This document shows, in pieces, positions 48,157 through 56,890 of a stretch of DNA of 64,000 bases. The notes beneath the pieces are model-generated. The model made no database searches, was not told the DNA's origin, and saw only the letters and a list, made by a program, of their open reading frames with translations. Position numbers and translations under genes: made by a program. Each line of letters opens with the position of its first letter. Positions within the stretch are counted from its first letter, which is position 1. Origin of the DNA: Treponema sp. (GTDB taxonomy: Bacteria; Spirochaetota; Spirochaetia; Treponematales; Treponemataceae); NCBI GenBank assembly GCA_016290335.1, contig JAEETM010000008.1, positions 1 through 64,000 on the forward strand, written 5' to 3'.

Positions 48157-48726
48157 TTACAGGTTTTCCAGGAGGATGTTATAATCATCTTCCTGCGAAG
48201 TTCCCGGCAATTCTATTACTTTATCGGCAATTGCTTCGTAAGTACGCTGGCGGTCGGTAAACATTTCAAGCAAAGTCTTTTCAATTTCTTCCATAGTTTC
48301 AGGATTTTTAGCAACCATATAAAAAGGAATATTCGTAAAAAACTTAGGTTGCGGTTCCTGAACGTTTTTCATTATCATATCAACAGAGATTTGCGGATGG
48401 GTTTTTAAAAGATAAAAATCACCCTTGTCTCTTAGTGCCGTCAAAGCAGGGGCGTTGTTACAAATATCTCCACCAGTAGAAATAATCACATTTTTATCTT
48501 TAGCAACTTCTGCAATTTTCCTGCAGGCAGCTTCTTCCGCCTGCATAAAGGCTGCTACACCCTGGTCAATATAAATATCACGCGGAGATGAGCCGGTCAT
48601 TTTCTGAATTACATAATCAGTATCATAAAAAGGCATTTCAAACTGTTTTGCAAGCTTCTGTCCGTGAATGCTTTTTCTGCTGGCTTTAAGCCCGAATAAA
48701 ATAATTGTTTTACTAAGAGTACCCAT
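48157..48726 (-). CDS. Shikimate-kinase-like protein with degenerate active site
   Basis: 189 residues with the fold signature of shikimate kinases: a P-loop near 12-19, FYDTDYVIQ (Asp35, Asp37), VIISTGGDI near 80-88, and TDRQRTYEAIAD near 157-168. Key positions differ from active enzymes. The P-loop reads GLKASRKS, with Arg where Walker A has its last Gly. The shikimate-binding FRxxE is FMQAE, lacking the Arg. The GGG loop is GGD. It may have lost kinase activity or use another substrate. AAGGGA supports the start. It is a single gene converging on slyD across a REP-like palindrome. Confidence 0.7.
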   Translation of the reverse strand: MGTLSKTIILFGLKASRKSIHGQKLAKQFEMPFYDTDYVIQKMTGSSPRDIYIDQGVAAFMQAEEAACRKIAEVAKDKNVIISTGGDICNNAPALTALRDKGDFYLLKTHPQISVDMIMKNVQEPQPKFFTNIPFYMVAKNPETMEEIEKTLLEMFTDRQRTYEAIADKVIELPGTSQEDDYNILLENL

Positions 48727-48795
48727 ATCAAAATCCCTTACTAATAGTATACATTAGCAATTGTAAAAGTCCAACCTTTGTTGTATCTTTAAAGC

Positions 48796-49476
48796 ATGTT
48801 TATTAAACTTTTTCTTTCAATTTTGACATGTTTTATCCCAATGATAGTCGGTTTTTTCATTTTTTTGCTCAAAGCTAAGATTAAGCCGCTACATCTTCTG
48901 TTTGCAATTCTTCTCGGGCTTGTTGCAATTGTTCCCGGCTCGCTGATTCAATACTTTATTCCAAAAAACATTCTTTTTGTAAATTATCCGATTTTACACT
49001 CGCTTATAGTTTCGCTTTTGATTTACGGCCTTTCCGAAGAGATTTTCAAAACAGTTTTCATCCTACCGCTTCCAAAAAAGGATTATTCGCCGCTTTTATT
49101 TCTCTGTCTTTCTATGATGATGGGACTAAGCTTCTGCTGCTTTGAATCTGTTGTTTATTTTCTTGATAACATGCAGCTTGCCATTAACCGCGAAGCCCAG
49201 CTTATGTATTCGCTGATTTTTACACGCCTTTTTACTTCCGATGTGATTCATACTGCCTGTGCCGGCCTGTGCGGAATCTTTGTTTACAGCTGTTTCCAGA
49301 AAAAGGCAAAGGTTTCGGCCCTGATTTTTGCCATTCTGCTTCACGGACTTTACGATTTCTTTGTAGCGTTCAAAAACGGTTTGCGCTGGTTCTTTATTCC
49401 AGTTTTGATTCTCGCAGTTCTGGAATGCAGGATTAAATACAAGGATTTAGTTTCGGACGATTCTAATAATTTGTAG
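48796..49476 (+). CDS. PrsW-like intramembrane protease
   Basis: A 226-residue protein with about seven membrane helices and the PrsW-type conserved motifs: LSEEIFK (Glu81, Glu82), CCFESVVYF (Glu117), SDVIHTACAG (Asp149, His152) and LLHGLYDFF (His183, Asp187). PrsW in Bacillus cleaves the anti-sigma factor RsiW; the target here is unknown, and no sigma or anti-sigma gene is adjacent. The last 14 nt overlap the 3' end of the convergent S41 peptidase gene. No strong ribosome site is visible before the ATG. Confidence 0.83.
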   Translation: MFIKLFLSILTCFIPMIVGFFIFLLKAKIKPLHLLFAILLGLVAIVPGSLIQYFIPKNILFVNYPILHSLIVSLLIYGLSEEIFKTVFILPLPKKDYSPLLFLCLSMMMGLSFCCFESVVYFLDNMQLAINREAQLMYSLIFTRLFTSDVIHTACAGLCGIFVYSCFQKKAKVSALIFAILLHGLYDFFVAFKNGLRWFFIPVLILAVLECRIKYKDLVSDDSNNL

Positions 49477-50848
49477 TGGCCTGAGCGTTTTTGAGTACCC
49501 ATTCCACCTGCGGGTCGTTGCCAATAATATAATCATCAACAGAAAAATCTACAAATACATCAGGCACAACAGATTTATAAAGCGAGTTTTTATCTTTAAA
49601 TTGATAGCGGGTAGCACATCCTGCAACTATATGGCTGTTCGGCAGCTCAAAGGTTCTAATACTGCCATAATAGTTAATTGCGCCACCAGTCGGAGTTCCA
49701 ATAAGCATACAGCCCACTTTTTTCAAATCTAAAACATTCTGAATTGCGTAAGAAAAAGTATCCGGCCCGATTAAAACATAAGCAGAACATTTACCGCCCG
49801 AAATATATTTTCCAATTTTTTTTATAAAATCATCCAGAAGCTCAGAATCCCCGCCCCCCTGATTAGACCGCAAATCAATAATCATAGTTGAAAAGCTGTT
49901 TGCATCATACGCATAGAATAAATCCTGTACAAACTGCGAAACCTTGTAGTTTTTGTCATTTTCTGCAACATTGTATTTTACAAAAAGACAGTTATTGGAA
50001 ATATCCCAGCCTTCATACCAGGTATTTGTATTAATTGTTTTTGGAACAGTCTGCCTGAGTACATTGTAATAAAGAGCTTTAAAATCCTGGTAGGAAACAG
50101 CTTCAAACGTAAGGTTATGACCAGAAGACAATTTTATTTTCAGCATTCCGTCAGAAGAACAGATGCCTGCAGCTTCCAGAGACTGCTTTATGTTAAGCTG
50201 GAAATCTGCCTGTCTTATTGAATAAACTTCGGTAGAACTGCTTATAATTGATTTCATGGCTTTATGAACCTGCTCAATCGTAAAACCATTAATTTCAATA
50301 ACCTCTTCTCCAAGGTAATTATCATACATTGAAGCAATTGCCGTAATAACAAGCTTTTTTTCTATCATTGTAAGATTTATAGGATAAACCTGGTAATTAT
50401 CAATTACAGCCTGTGGAGCGCGTACAAAGGTGTGCTGGTCGTGGAGCATTGCAGAAAGGCGGCAGAGCTCATAATAAAGTGCCGAAAGTCTGTCTTCCTG
50501 CGAAGCATTAGAAATAGCCAGTTCATCAAGTCGCATAACCGCATTTGTACATTCATCACAGAACGCCATAAAGTCAACAAGTCGGTCAAAATCAAGGTGC
50601 TTTTTAATTATAACGTTTGCAAAAAAGAGGATATCGCTGCCTTCTTCCGAAAGTGTTTTGATTTCATTAAGCTCCGCAAGAGCCCTCATCTGTTCGATTG
50701 TATTATACCGCGGAATTGCAGGCTCAGGCTTTTTTACCGGATCAGTAAATACCTTAAATATACCCTGACCAAATCCTTTGAACCCAGCAAAAGATAAAAT
50801 CAAAAAGAGAATAAAGCTGATTTTCCATGTATGTTTGCAAAAATACAC
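49463..50848 (-). CDS. Exported S41-family peptidase-like protein
   Basis: 461 residues from a GTG start. The N-terminus (CKHTWKISFILFLILSFAG) is a signal or anchor. A helical N-terminal part contains MLHDQHTFVRAP, followed by a PDZ-like region around YLGEEVIEINGFTIEQVHKAM. The S41 catalytic domain then has IIDLRSNQGGGDSEL (about 324-337) and IGPDTFSYAIQN, where Ser366 is the likely nucleophile. The general-base residue usually found four positions later is not conserved, so activity is uncertain. It has its own promoter at 50877-50906. Its 3' end overlaps that of the PrsW-like gene. Confidence 0.78.
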   Translation of the reverse strand: MYFCKHTWKISFILFLILSFAGFKGFGQGIFKVFTDPVKKPEPAIPRYNTIEQMRALAELNEIKTLSEEGSDILFFANVIIKKHLDFDRLVDFMAFCDECTNAVMRLDELAISNASQEDRLSALYYELCRLSAMLHDQHTFVRAPQAVIDNYQVYPINLTMIEKKLVITAIASMYDNYLGEEVIEINGFTIEQVHKAMKSIISSSTEVYSIRQADFQLNIKQSLEAAGICSSDGMLKIKLSSGHNLTFEAVSYQDFKALYYNVLRQTVPKTINTNTWYEGWDISNNCLFVKYNVAENDKNYKVSQFVQDLFYAYDANSFSTMIIDLRSNQGGGDSELLDDFIKKIGKYISGGKCSAYVLIGPDTFSYAIQNVLDLKKVGCMLIGTPTGGAINYYGSIRTFELPNSHIVAGCATRYQFKDKNSLYKSVVPDVFVDFSVDDYIIGNDPQVEWVLKNAQATTNY

Positions 50849-50876
50849 TGATAATACCCAAGTCTATATACGTTCA

Positions 50877-50906
50877 ATTATACAATCAATATATAGAATA
50901 AAACAA
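50877..50906 (-). promoter_or_regulatory. Promoter of the S41 peptidase gene
   Basis: On the minus strand: TTGTTT (50901-50906), an 18-nt spacer, TATAAT (50877-50882), about 28 nt before the GTG start. It lies directly after the terminator of the antiporter operon. Confidence 0.65.
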
Positions 50907-50916
50907 CACTGTACAC

Positions 50917-50951
50917 AAAAAAAATGCGCAGTTTTGCATAGCAAAACTGCG
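50917..50951 (-). terminator. Strong intrinsic terminator after the antiporter gene
   Basis: CGCAGTTTTGC (50927-50937) and GCAAAACTGCG (50941-50951) form a perfect 11-bp stem with a 3-nt loop. On the minus strand a run of eight T follows (A-run at 50917-50924). It ends the leftward envelope operon. Confidence 0.9.
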
Positions 50952-50998
50952 AGCAAAGGCAGAATAAGTGAACAATTAACAAACAGCAAAGGCCTTTG

Positions 50999-52732
50999 CT
51001 AGTCGTCCAGCTCTTCCAGTTTTCGATTCAACTCAATTATTCGTGTGTGCAGATAATGGTCTACAGTTGATTTTTCCAGGATTCCCAGCGGTTCTCCATC
51101 AGTATCTACAATAGGAATTGCATCTACATCATATTCTTCAAAAAGTTTGTAGGCATCGGGCAGGGTAGTAGAAGGCTTGCAGGTAACAACAGGCTTATCC
51201 ATAATGTCCATGGCGAGCATACTTTCTGCAAAATCGCCAATCTGCATAACTTCTTTAAGGTGTTCAAGGGAAATAACGCCGACAAGCATATTTGTAGAAG
51301 GATTTTTTACAACATAATTAAGATTCTGGTTGCGGCTGAAGGAGTTAAGCAGGGTAAAAAGAGTATCGTATTCGCTTACAATTGATGGAGAATCATAATC
51401 ACAAATCTTATTTTTGCCCCAGGTAACATCGGTAACACGAGTATTTTTCTTAATATCGTCAATTGTAACGTTCAAGCCACATTCGCCGGCCTTAGTAACA
51501 CCAATCTTAACACAAACAGGACCAAGCAGCTGAACAACAAAGGTAGTTGCAGTGATTATAAGCAGGATTTCTGGCCCGATTGAATCTGCAAAGTCGCTGC
51601 CCGCTGCAATGGAAAGACCAATTGCAACTCCTGCCTGACTGAGCAGACAGTATGGCAGATATTTCTGAACTGTTTTCGGGGCTTTTGTAAGCCAGGCACC
51701 AAAGGTAGAACCAATGGATTTTCCCAAAGTTCTTCCAAAAACGTAAAGCAGGGCAATCAAACCCAGGAACGGAGTAATAATCCAGATGTTTAATTTTGCA
51801 CCAACAAGTACAAAGAAAAGCACATAAACCGGTGGAGTAAACTTATCTACAAGAGAAAAGACAGTTCTTGTTTTTGCAGGAGCAAAGTTTACCATAACAA
51901 AACCAAGGCTCATGGCTGCAAGAATGTTGTCAAAATTGAATACTTCGCAAACACCGGTACTCAGGAAAAGACAGCCAAGTGCAAAAGTCAAAATCCTGCC
52001 TTCATTATTCAAAAGGTGGCGTGTAATCAGATTAAGCAGAAATCCAAAAGCTGCACCAATAACAAGCGAACCAAAAATATCGCGGAAAATATTAAGCAGC
52101 TGTGGCCAGAAGCCCATTGCGTTTCCACCAATCAGCGGAGTAACAATGGTAGAAGCAATTGTGTACAAAATAAGGGCTACAGCATCATCCATTGCAACAA
52201 TACCGAAAACAGTTGTGGTTAAAGGTCCACGAGTTCTATACTCAGCAAGAACATCGGTGGTAGCGGCAGGAGCTGTTGCAGAACAAATTGCACCCAGAAC
52301 AAGTCCCAGAGAAAGAGCATGAGTAATATCCTTTGTAAAAAGCCAGACAACAAGTGTTACAATTCCACCAACAACAAAGGCAGGTGTAATTGCTTCGAAC
52401 AAAAGAATGCTTATAAACTGTTTACCGTATTTTTTTATTACGTTGATTTTGAGCTCACCACCAATTAAAAAGCCAATAAGAGAAAGGGCAGCCGTGCTTA
52501 TTGGATCAAGAGCTGCAATAACATTCGGTTCAAGAACATGAAAGCCAGAAGAGCCGATAATAATTCCCATTACAATGTAGCCTACAACCTGAGGAATCTT
52601 AAGCTTTTTAAAAAGCCAGCCTCCAAGGGAACCTATAAACAGAATAATTCCAAGCAAAAGAATAAGTTGTGTAGCTTCAATTCTTGTAAAATGAAAAGCT
52701 TGTGGTAATAAATGCGCTAAAGGACCTTCCAT
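50999..52732 (-). CDS. CPA2-type cation/proton antiporter with CBS domains
   Basis: 577 residues. The first 390 or so form about 12 membrane helices of the monovalent cation:proton antiporter-2 (KefB/NapA-like) fold, with SLGGWLFKKLKIPQVVGYIV, LGAICSATAPAATTDVLAEY and VAMDDAVALI as typical segments. The C-terminal 150 residues contain two CBS-like motifs (LLVGVISLEHLKEVM and EEYDVDAIPIVDTDGEPLGI) that usually sense nucleotides or ionic strength. GAGGT lies before the ATG. A REP-like palindrome separates it by 50 nt from the transglycosylase gene upstream. Whether it carries Na+ or K+ cannot be told. Confidence 0.88.
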   Translation of the reverse strand: MEGPLAHLLPQAFHFTRIEATQLILLLGIILFIGSLGGWLFKKLKIPQVVGYIVMGIIIGSSGFHVLEPNVIAALDPISTAALSLIGFLIGGELKINVIKKYGKQFISILLFEAITPAFVVGGIVTLVVWLFTKDITHALSLGLVLGAICSATAPAATTDVLAEYRTRGPLTTTVFGIVAMDDAVALILYTIASTIVTPLIGGNAMGFWPQLLNIFRDIFGSLVIGAAFGFLLNLITRHLLNNEGRILTFALGCLFLSTGVCEVFNFDNILAAMSLGFVMVNFAPAKTRTVFSLVDKFTPPVYVLFFVLVGAKLNIWIITPFLGLIALLYVFGRTLGKSIGSTFGAWLTKAPKTVQKYLPYCLLSQAGVAIGLSIAAGSDFADSIGPEILLIITATTFVVQLLGPVCVKIGVTKAGECGLNVTIDDIKKNTRVTDVTWGKNKICDYDSPSIVSEYDTLFTLLNSFSRNQNLNYVVKNPSTNMLVGVISLEHLKEVMQIGDFAESMLAMDIMDKPVVTCKPSTTLPDAYKLFEEYDVDAIPIVDTDGEPLGILEKSTVDHYLHTRIIELNRKLEELDD

Positions 52733-52751
52733 AAAAAAACCTCACCATAAT

Positions 52752-52778
52752 CGTCATTCTGAACTTGATTCAGAATCT
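52752..52778 (+). repeat. REP-like palindrome, AT-rich variant
   Basis: Arms ATTCTGAA and TTCAGAAT pair perfectly over 8 bp around the same CTTGA loop, though the stem sequence differs from the copies at 3974 and 48125. Confidence 0.7.
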
Positions 52779-52782
52779 CAAC

Positions 52783-54990
52783 CTATTTCATAAAGCTCTG
52801 TACGATTTGAGGAAAAGAACTGGATTCATCATATAACCAGGCATACATAACCGTTGCCGAAATCAGTTTTTTTCCATAGCCGCGGGTTTCTTCGTAAGGG
52901 ACTGTTTCAACAAACAAATCTCCGTTCATTTTATTCTTGGAGCCGAACTCATTTATAGAACTGCTAAGCCAGCGACGTACACGTGTGATTCCAGCATTAT
53001 AAGAAAGAAGTGCATTCAAATAAGAACCATCACATCTTCGTACAAGCTCCGCAAGATAAAATGTACCGAACTCAATGTTTGTTTCAGGGTCGGTTAGTGA
53101 ATAATCCTGTCGTTTAAGCTTTCTTGCAATATCATTGCCTGTAAACTCCATCAGCTGCGTAAGCCCGATTGCTCCCGCCGAACTGATTATGTTTGCATCA
53201 AAAAAGCTTTCACTTCGTACTAAAGCATAAATTGTTGAAGTATTAATATCGTACTTTTTACAATAAATGTCTATAAAGTTTGAAAAATATTTTGGATAAG
53301 CAAGAGAGAGCTCTTCTTTTGTAAGCGGGCGTTCACTTAAAATTGCTGCCCGGTTTGCCATTCTAATGCTTTGCTGGTGAAACTGGTTTGAATCTGTACC
53401 GCACCTGTGCAGATAATCTGCAAGATAGAGTGAAGTATCCGTAGAAATACTTGTTTTATAACTTTTAAGCCATTCCGGGTAGATTTTTTCAGGGAAGCCG
53501 TAAGTTGCATAGCCTTTTAAAAGATTTTCAAGCTTTTCATCTGTTTTATAGTTGCCGGAAGCTTCCCTTGTTTTTAATGATGATGGAGCTTCCAGTGCCG
53601 CAGTCAAATCTTTTCCTGTAAGCCCGAGCCGGTAAGCAGCCATAATTTTGTAATACATGGAGCTTCCAGATTTAAGTGCCCTGTTAAAAGCCTTTTGTTT
53701 TTCTTCATTGTCAGCCTGAACAAAACCTTCCTGAATAAGGCGGCCGTAAATGTATGAATACTGCGCAACCGTTTCATCAGAAGCATAACCGTCTATCTGA
53801 TCCAGGATTGTTTTAAAGGCTTTCCATTTTCCGTTTATCAAAAGGATTTGCGACAGGTTTTCAAAAAAGTCATCAAAGTATTCCGGGTCTGTCCATTGTG
53901 CGGCGTATTTTCCAAGAGATGTAGTTGTGTTATCTACAGACTGATTCATCATTGCTTTAAGCAGATACCAGATGGCGTTATCTTTTTTCTGGTTAGCGGA
54001 TGATGAAGTGCCCTGGTTTTGTGTGGCAGCAGACTGTGTTGCGGAAATTGCATTTTCAAAGCAGGTGATTGCCTGTTTACCGTAAAGCCCTGCTTTGTCA
54101 TAAAGTCTGCCGGCATAAAACCAGAAGTAAAAAGCAGAATCAGTTGATGAATATTTTTCGGCGTACTCACACAGGAGCCTGGCGTTTTTTGCAAAATCGG
54201 AGCTGCCGTACAAAAGGCTTTTACCAATATCAGAAACAAGCTGCGGTTCAATTGCAAGAGAATTGCTGTCAAAGTAAGAAAGCAAAGTCAGGGCTTTTTC
54301 TGCAGCGGCTAAATAATTTCTTTTGTAAATATCAATACGGTATTTTATTGCAAATTGTTCCGGAGATAATCCTGATTCGGAAGCTTCTTGTGAATCTGTT
54401 GAATCCAATGGGGACACTCTTGTTTTAGTAAAGTCTTTTAAGTTGTCCCGAAAAAATGTGTAATGCTCTTCTGAAAGGCTTCGGACTGTAAACCATTTAT
54501 ACACTTCATGTTCAAGTGTAGAAACCTGTTTTTCAGCAAGCACAAGCATTCTGTATTTTATAAGCTCGTTGCTGTCTTTTTCAAAATCAAGGTTATCGGT
54601 GGCAAGCAGAACACTTCCTGTTTCTCCCGAAGAAATAAACTGTCTTACTGCAATAAGCTTTGCATCACTATCATCATACTTTTTAAGAAGCTCTTTACAC
54701 GCGTTGTTTTTTTCCTGAATGTCACCAAGAGTTGTAAGCTCTTCTGCACTTTTTCTGGCACAGTATTCCGAACCGTTTTTTACACAGTATGCAAACTTAA
54801 TGCGGGCTTCGTTTTCTTTACCTTCTGCCTTCTTCTGCAGACCAATAAAATATTCGGCATCGTAATCAATTTTCTGGGATTTACTACAACCAGCAAGGCT
54901 GCCCAAAAGACAGCCTCCAAAAAGAGAAAAAAATAAAACAAATGTTTTAGAAAAACAAAATCTAAAGAACCCTTTCAATTGATTGCTCAT
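52783..54990 (-). CDS. Lytic transglycosylase lipoprotein (SLT domain)
   Basis: 735 residues. The N-terminal signal ends in lipobox LAGC, so it is probably a lipoprotein facing the periplasm. A long alpha-helical, TPR-like region (about 45-570) resembles the ring of Slt70-type enzymes. The C-terminal SLT domain starts near 585: YALVRSESFFDANIISSAGA with catalytic Glu594, GLTQLMEFTGNDIA, then LLSYNAGITRVRRWL. Such enzymes cleave peptidoglycan between MurNAc and GlcNAc. The gene follows the LysM gene by 8 nt, which points to a shared cell-wall role. Confidence 0.92.
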   Translation of the reverse strand: MSNQLKGFFRFCFSKTFVLFFSLFGGCLLGSLAGCSKSQKIDYDAEYFIGLQKKAEGKENEARIKFAYCVKNGSEYCARKSAEELTTLGDIQEKNNACKELLKKYDDSDAKLIAVRQFISSGETGSVLLATDNLDFEKDSNELIKYRMLVLAEKQVSTLEHEVYKWFTVRSLSEEHYTFFRDNLKDFTKTRVSPLDSTDSQEASESGLSPEQFAIKYRIDIYKRNYLAAAEKALTLLSYFDSNSLAIEPQLVSDIGKSLLYGSSDFAKNARLLCEYAEKYSSTDSAFYFWFYAGRLYDKAGLYGKQAITCFENAISATQSAATQNQGTSSSANQKKDNAIWYLLKAMMNQSVDNTTTSLGKYAAQWTDPEYFDDFFENLSQILLINGKWKAFKTILDQIDGYASDETVAQYSYIYGRLIQEGFVQADNEEKQKAFNRALKSGSSMYYKIMAAYRLGLTGKDLTAALEAPSSLKTREASGNYKTDEKLENLLKGYATYGFPEKIYPEWLKSYKTSISTDTSLYLADYLHRCGTDSNQFHQQSIRMANRAAILSERPLTKEELSLAYPKYFSNFIDIYCKKYDINTSTIYALVRSESFFDANIISSAGAIGLTQLMEFTGNDIARKLKRQDYSLTDPETNIEFGTFYLAELVRRCDGSYLNALLSYNAGITRVRRWLSSSINEFGSKNKMNGDLFVETVPYEETRGYGKKLISATVMYAWLYDESSSFPQIVQSFMK

Positions 54991-54998
54991 CTACAAGA

Positions 54999-56876
54999 TT
55001 ACTCTGCAGGAATCTTGATTGTTGTTCCCGAAATAATGTAATCAGGATTTTTGATATTGTTGTATTTTGCAATCTTATGATAGCGCCATGGATTCTTATA
55101 ATATGTGTCGGCAATATCCCAAAGGGTGTCGCCCCACTTAATCTTATAAGTGATGTCGGCAGGTTTCTTTTCTTCTACTGGTGGTGGAAGAGGAACAACC
55201 TTTTCGGCTTCTTCAATTACAATAACTTCATCTTCTTTTGATTGTGGAACTTCTTCAACCGGTTCCGGCTCAACTACTGGTGTTGGTTTTTCCGGTTCAG
55301 CCTGTACAACCTGTTCGGTCTTTGTATCATTCTTATTCTTTTTATTCTTCAGATTATATTTTGAAGGAATTACGAACAGAATAAGAAGTGTAGCAATTAT
55401 ACAGATTATTGCACAAACTATGCAGATGATTACAGGAACTCTTGTTTTCTTAGTTGTATCTTCTTCTTCGTGAACTGAAGAATCGCCCATTTCTGTTTCT
55501 TTGTCGTAAAGTCCGGTAAAGCTGAGTCCGTTGCTTTCGTTTACCGGTTCTGAATCAAAGCTTGAAGGCGAGTCAAAAATGTCGTCTGTGTTTGAATCAA
55601 AGTCAGAGTTTGAATCTGTTTCGAATATATCATCGTCTGTTGAATCAAAGTCTGGTAAATCACTTGTGAGGTCTGCAAAGTTTGAATTGTCATCGGCTAC
55701 AGTTGTATCTTCTACTGGGATGTCAAAGGTTTCATCAGCAACAGTTGTATCATCATCAGGAATATCAAAAGTTTCGTCCACAGGAACAGATTCATTTTCT
55801 TCCGGAATGTCAAAGTTCATGTCGTCAGAAACAACTGTATTATCTTCCGGAAGATCAAAGCTTTCGTCAGCAACGGTTGTGCTATCATCAGAAACAATTC
55901 CACTGCTTTCTGAAATGTCTGGTAAATTAAAACCATCTTCTGTTACAGTAGTGTTATCTTCTGGAATGTCGAAGCTTTCCTCTGTTACAGTTGTATCATC
56001 CTCTGGAATATTAAAGTCATCTTCAGAAATTGCAGTCGTATCATCAGTTATATTAAATGATTCATCATTTGAGAACTGCTTGTCGCCATCAGGAATAGCA
56101 AAGTCATCATCAGCTGCTGCAGGTTCTTCAGGAATATCGAATGTTTCATCTTCTGTAACAACTGGTTCTTCTTCAGGAATGTCAAAGGTTTCTTCTTCAT
56201 CCTTGTCTTTATTTTTCATTGCCATAGCGGCTGCAAGGAGGCCGCCACCAACAAGTGCGCCTGCAGCAACACCAGCTGCAACCTTACCAGAGTTGTCGTC
56301 ATCATTTTCTTCTTCAACTACAGGTTCCTCTGCAACTGGTTCTTCAGCAGGAATATCATCAAAAGTTACTTCTTCTTCAGCAACTGCGGTTTCTTCAATT
56401 ACAGGTTCAGCTTCATCAGTTACAACTTCTTCATCAGTAATAAAATCATCAAGTGAAACTTCTTCGGTATTATCAGTTGCAGCTTCGTCTGTGGTTATTG
56501 CATTTTCATCAATTGTATATTCATCTGGAACAAGGCGTTCTTCAAGTGTGCGGGAAATAAGCGTAATGTTTGAATCGCTTTCGGCACCAGTTTCAGGGTC
56601 TTCAATTTTTGCAGAAAGCTCGCCGTTTTCATCCAATCCCACAGAAAAAGAAATATCAGGTTCGCCGTTTGGGTGTGCAACAAGATTTTCAATTTTAAGT
56701 GTATCAATATACTCCGCATCTTCCATAGAGCAGGTCTTGGAGCGGTACATATCTACCATAACACAAGTCTGATTGTTGTGGGCAGTTGTTAAGTTCAGTT
56801 TTTTCTGCTGAGCAGTTCCTTCTTCCATAATCGGATAGAAAGAACCGTCTGCAAGCTTAATTCCAACGGTTTTCAC
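54999..56876 (-). CDS. LysM membrane protein with acidic FDIP repeat region
   Basis: 625 residues from a GTG start with AAGGAG overlapping the previous stop. An N-terminal globular part (1-110) is followed by a very acidic stretch. A short Ala/Gly hydrophobic segment lies near 203-222. About eleven repeats of 14-20 residues then follow the pattern FDIPEDxTTVxDE (roughly 232-400). A membrane helix lies near 475-500 (VIICIVCAIICIIATLLILFV), then a Pro/Glu linker and a C-terminal LysM domain (about 577-625: YKIKWGDTLWDIADTYYKNP). LysM binds peptidoglycan, so the C-terminus should face the periplasm and the acidic repeats the cytoplasm. The repeat region is not recognised. It is encoded just before the lytic transglycosylase. 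Confidence 0.8.
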   Translation of the reverse strand: MKTVGIKLADGSFYPIMEEGTAQQKKLNLTTAHNNQTCVMVDMYRSKTCSMEDAEYIDTLKIENLVAHPNGEPDISFSVGLDENGELSAKIEDPETGAESDSNITLISRTLEERLVPDEYTIDENAITTDEAATDNTEEVSLDDFITDEEVVTDEAEPVIEETAVAEEEVTFDDIPAEEPVAEEPVVEEENDDDNSGKVAAGVAAGALVGGGLLAAAMAMKNKDKDEEETFDIPEEEPVVTEDETFDIPEEPAAADDDFAIPDGDKQFSNDESFNITDDTTAISEDDFNIPEDDTTVTEESFDIPEDNTTVTEDGFNLPDISESSGIVSDDSTTVADESFDLPEDNTVVSDDMNFDIPEENESVPVDETFDIPDDDTTVADETFDIPVEDTTVADDNSNFADLTSDLPDFDSTDDDIFETDSNSDFDSNTDDIFDSPSSFDSEPVNESNGLSFTGLYDKETEMGDSSVHEEEDTTKKTRVPVIICIVCAIICIIATLLILFVIPSKYNLKNKKNKNDTKTEQVVQAEPEKPTPVVEPEPVEEVPQSKEDEVIVIEEAEKVVPLPPPVEEKKPADITYKIKWGDTLWDIADTYYKNPWRYHKIAKYNNIKNPDYIISGTTIKIPAE

Positions 56877-56890
56877 TTTTAGGAAGCTCC

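Noticed and set aside
55531..56772. A 413-codon Ser-rich open frame on the plus strand
   Set aside because: It is the antisense of the acidic repeat region of the LysM gene; its Ser/Val-rich low complexity mirrors GAA/GAT/ACA codons, and no ribosome site or family match is seen.
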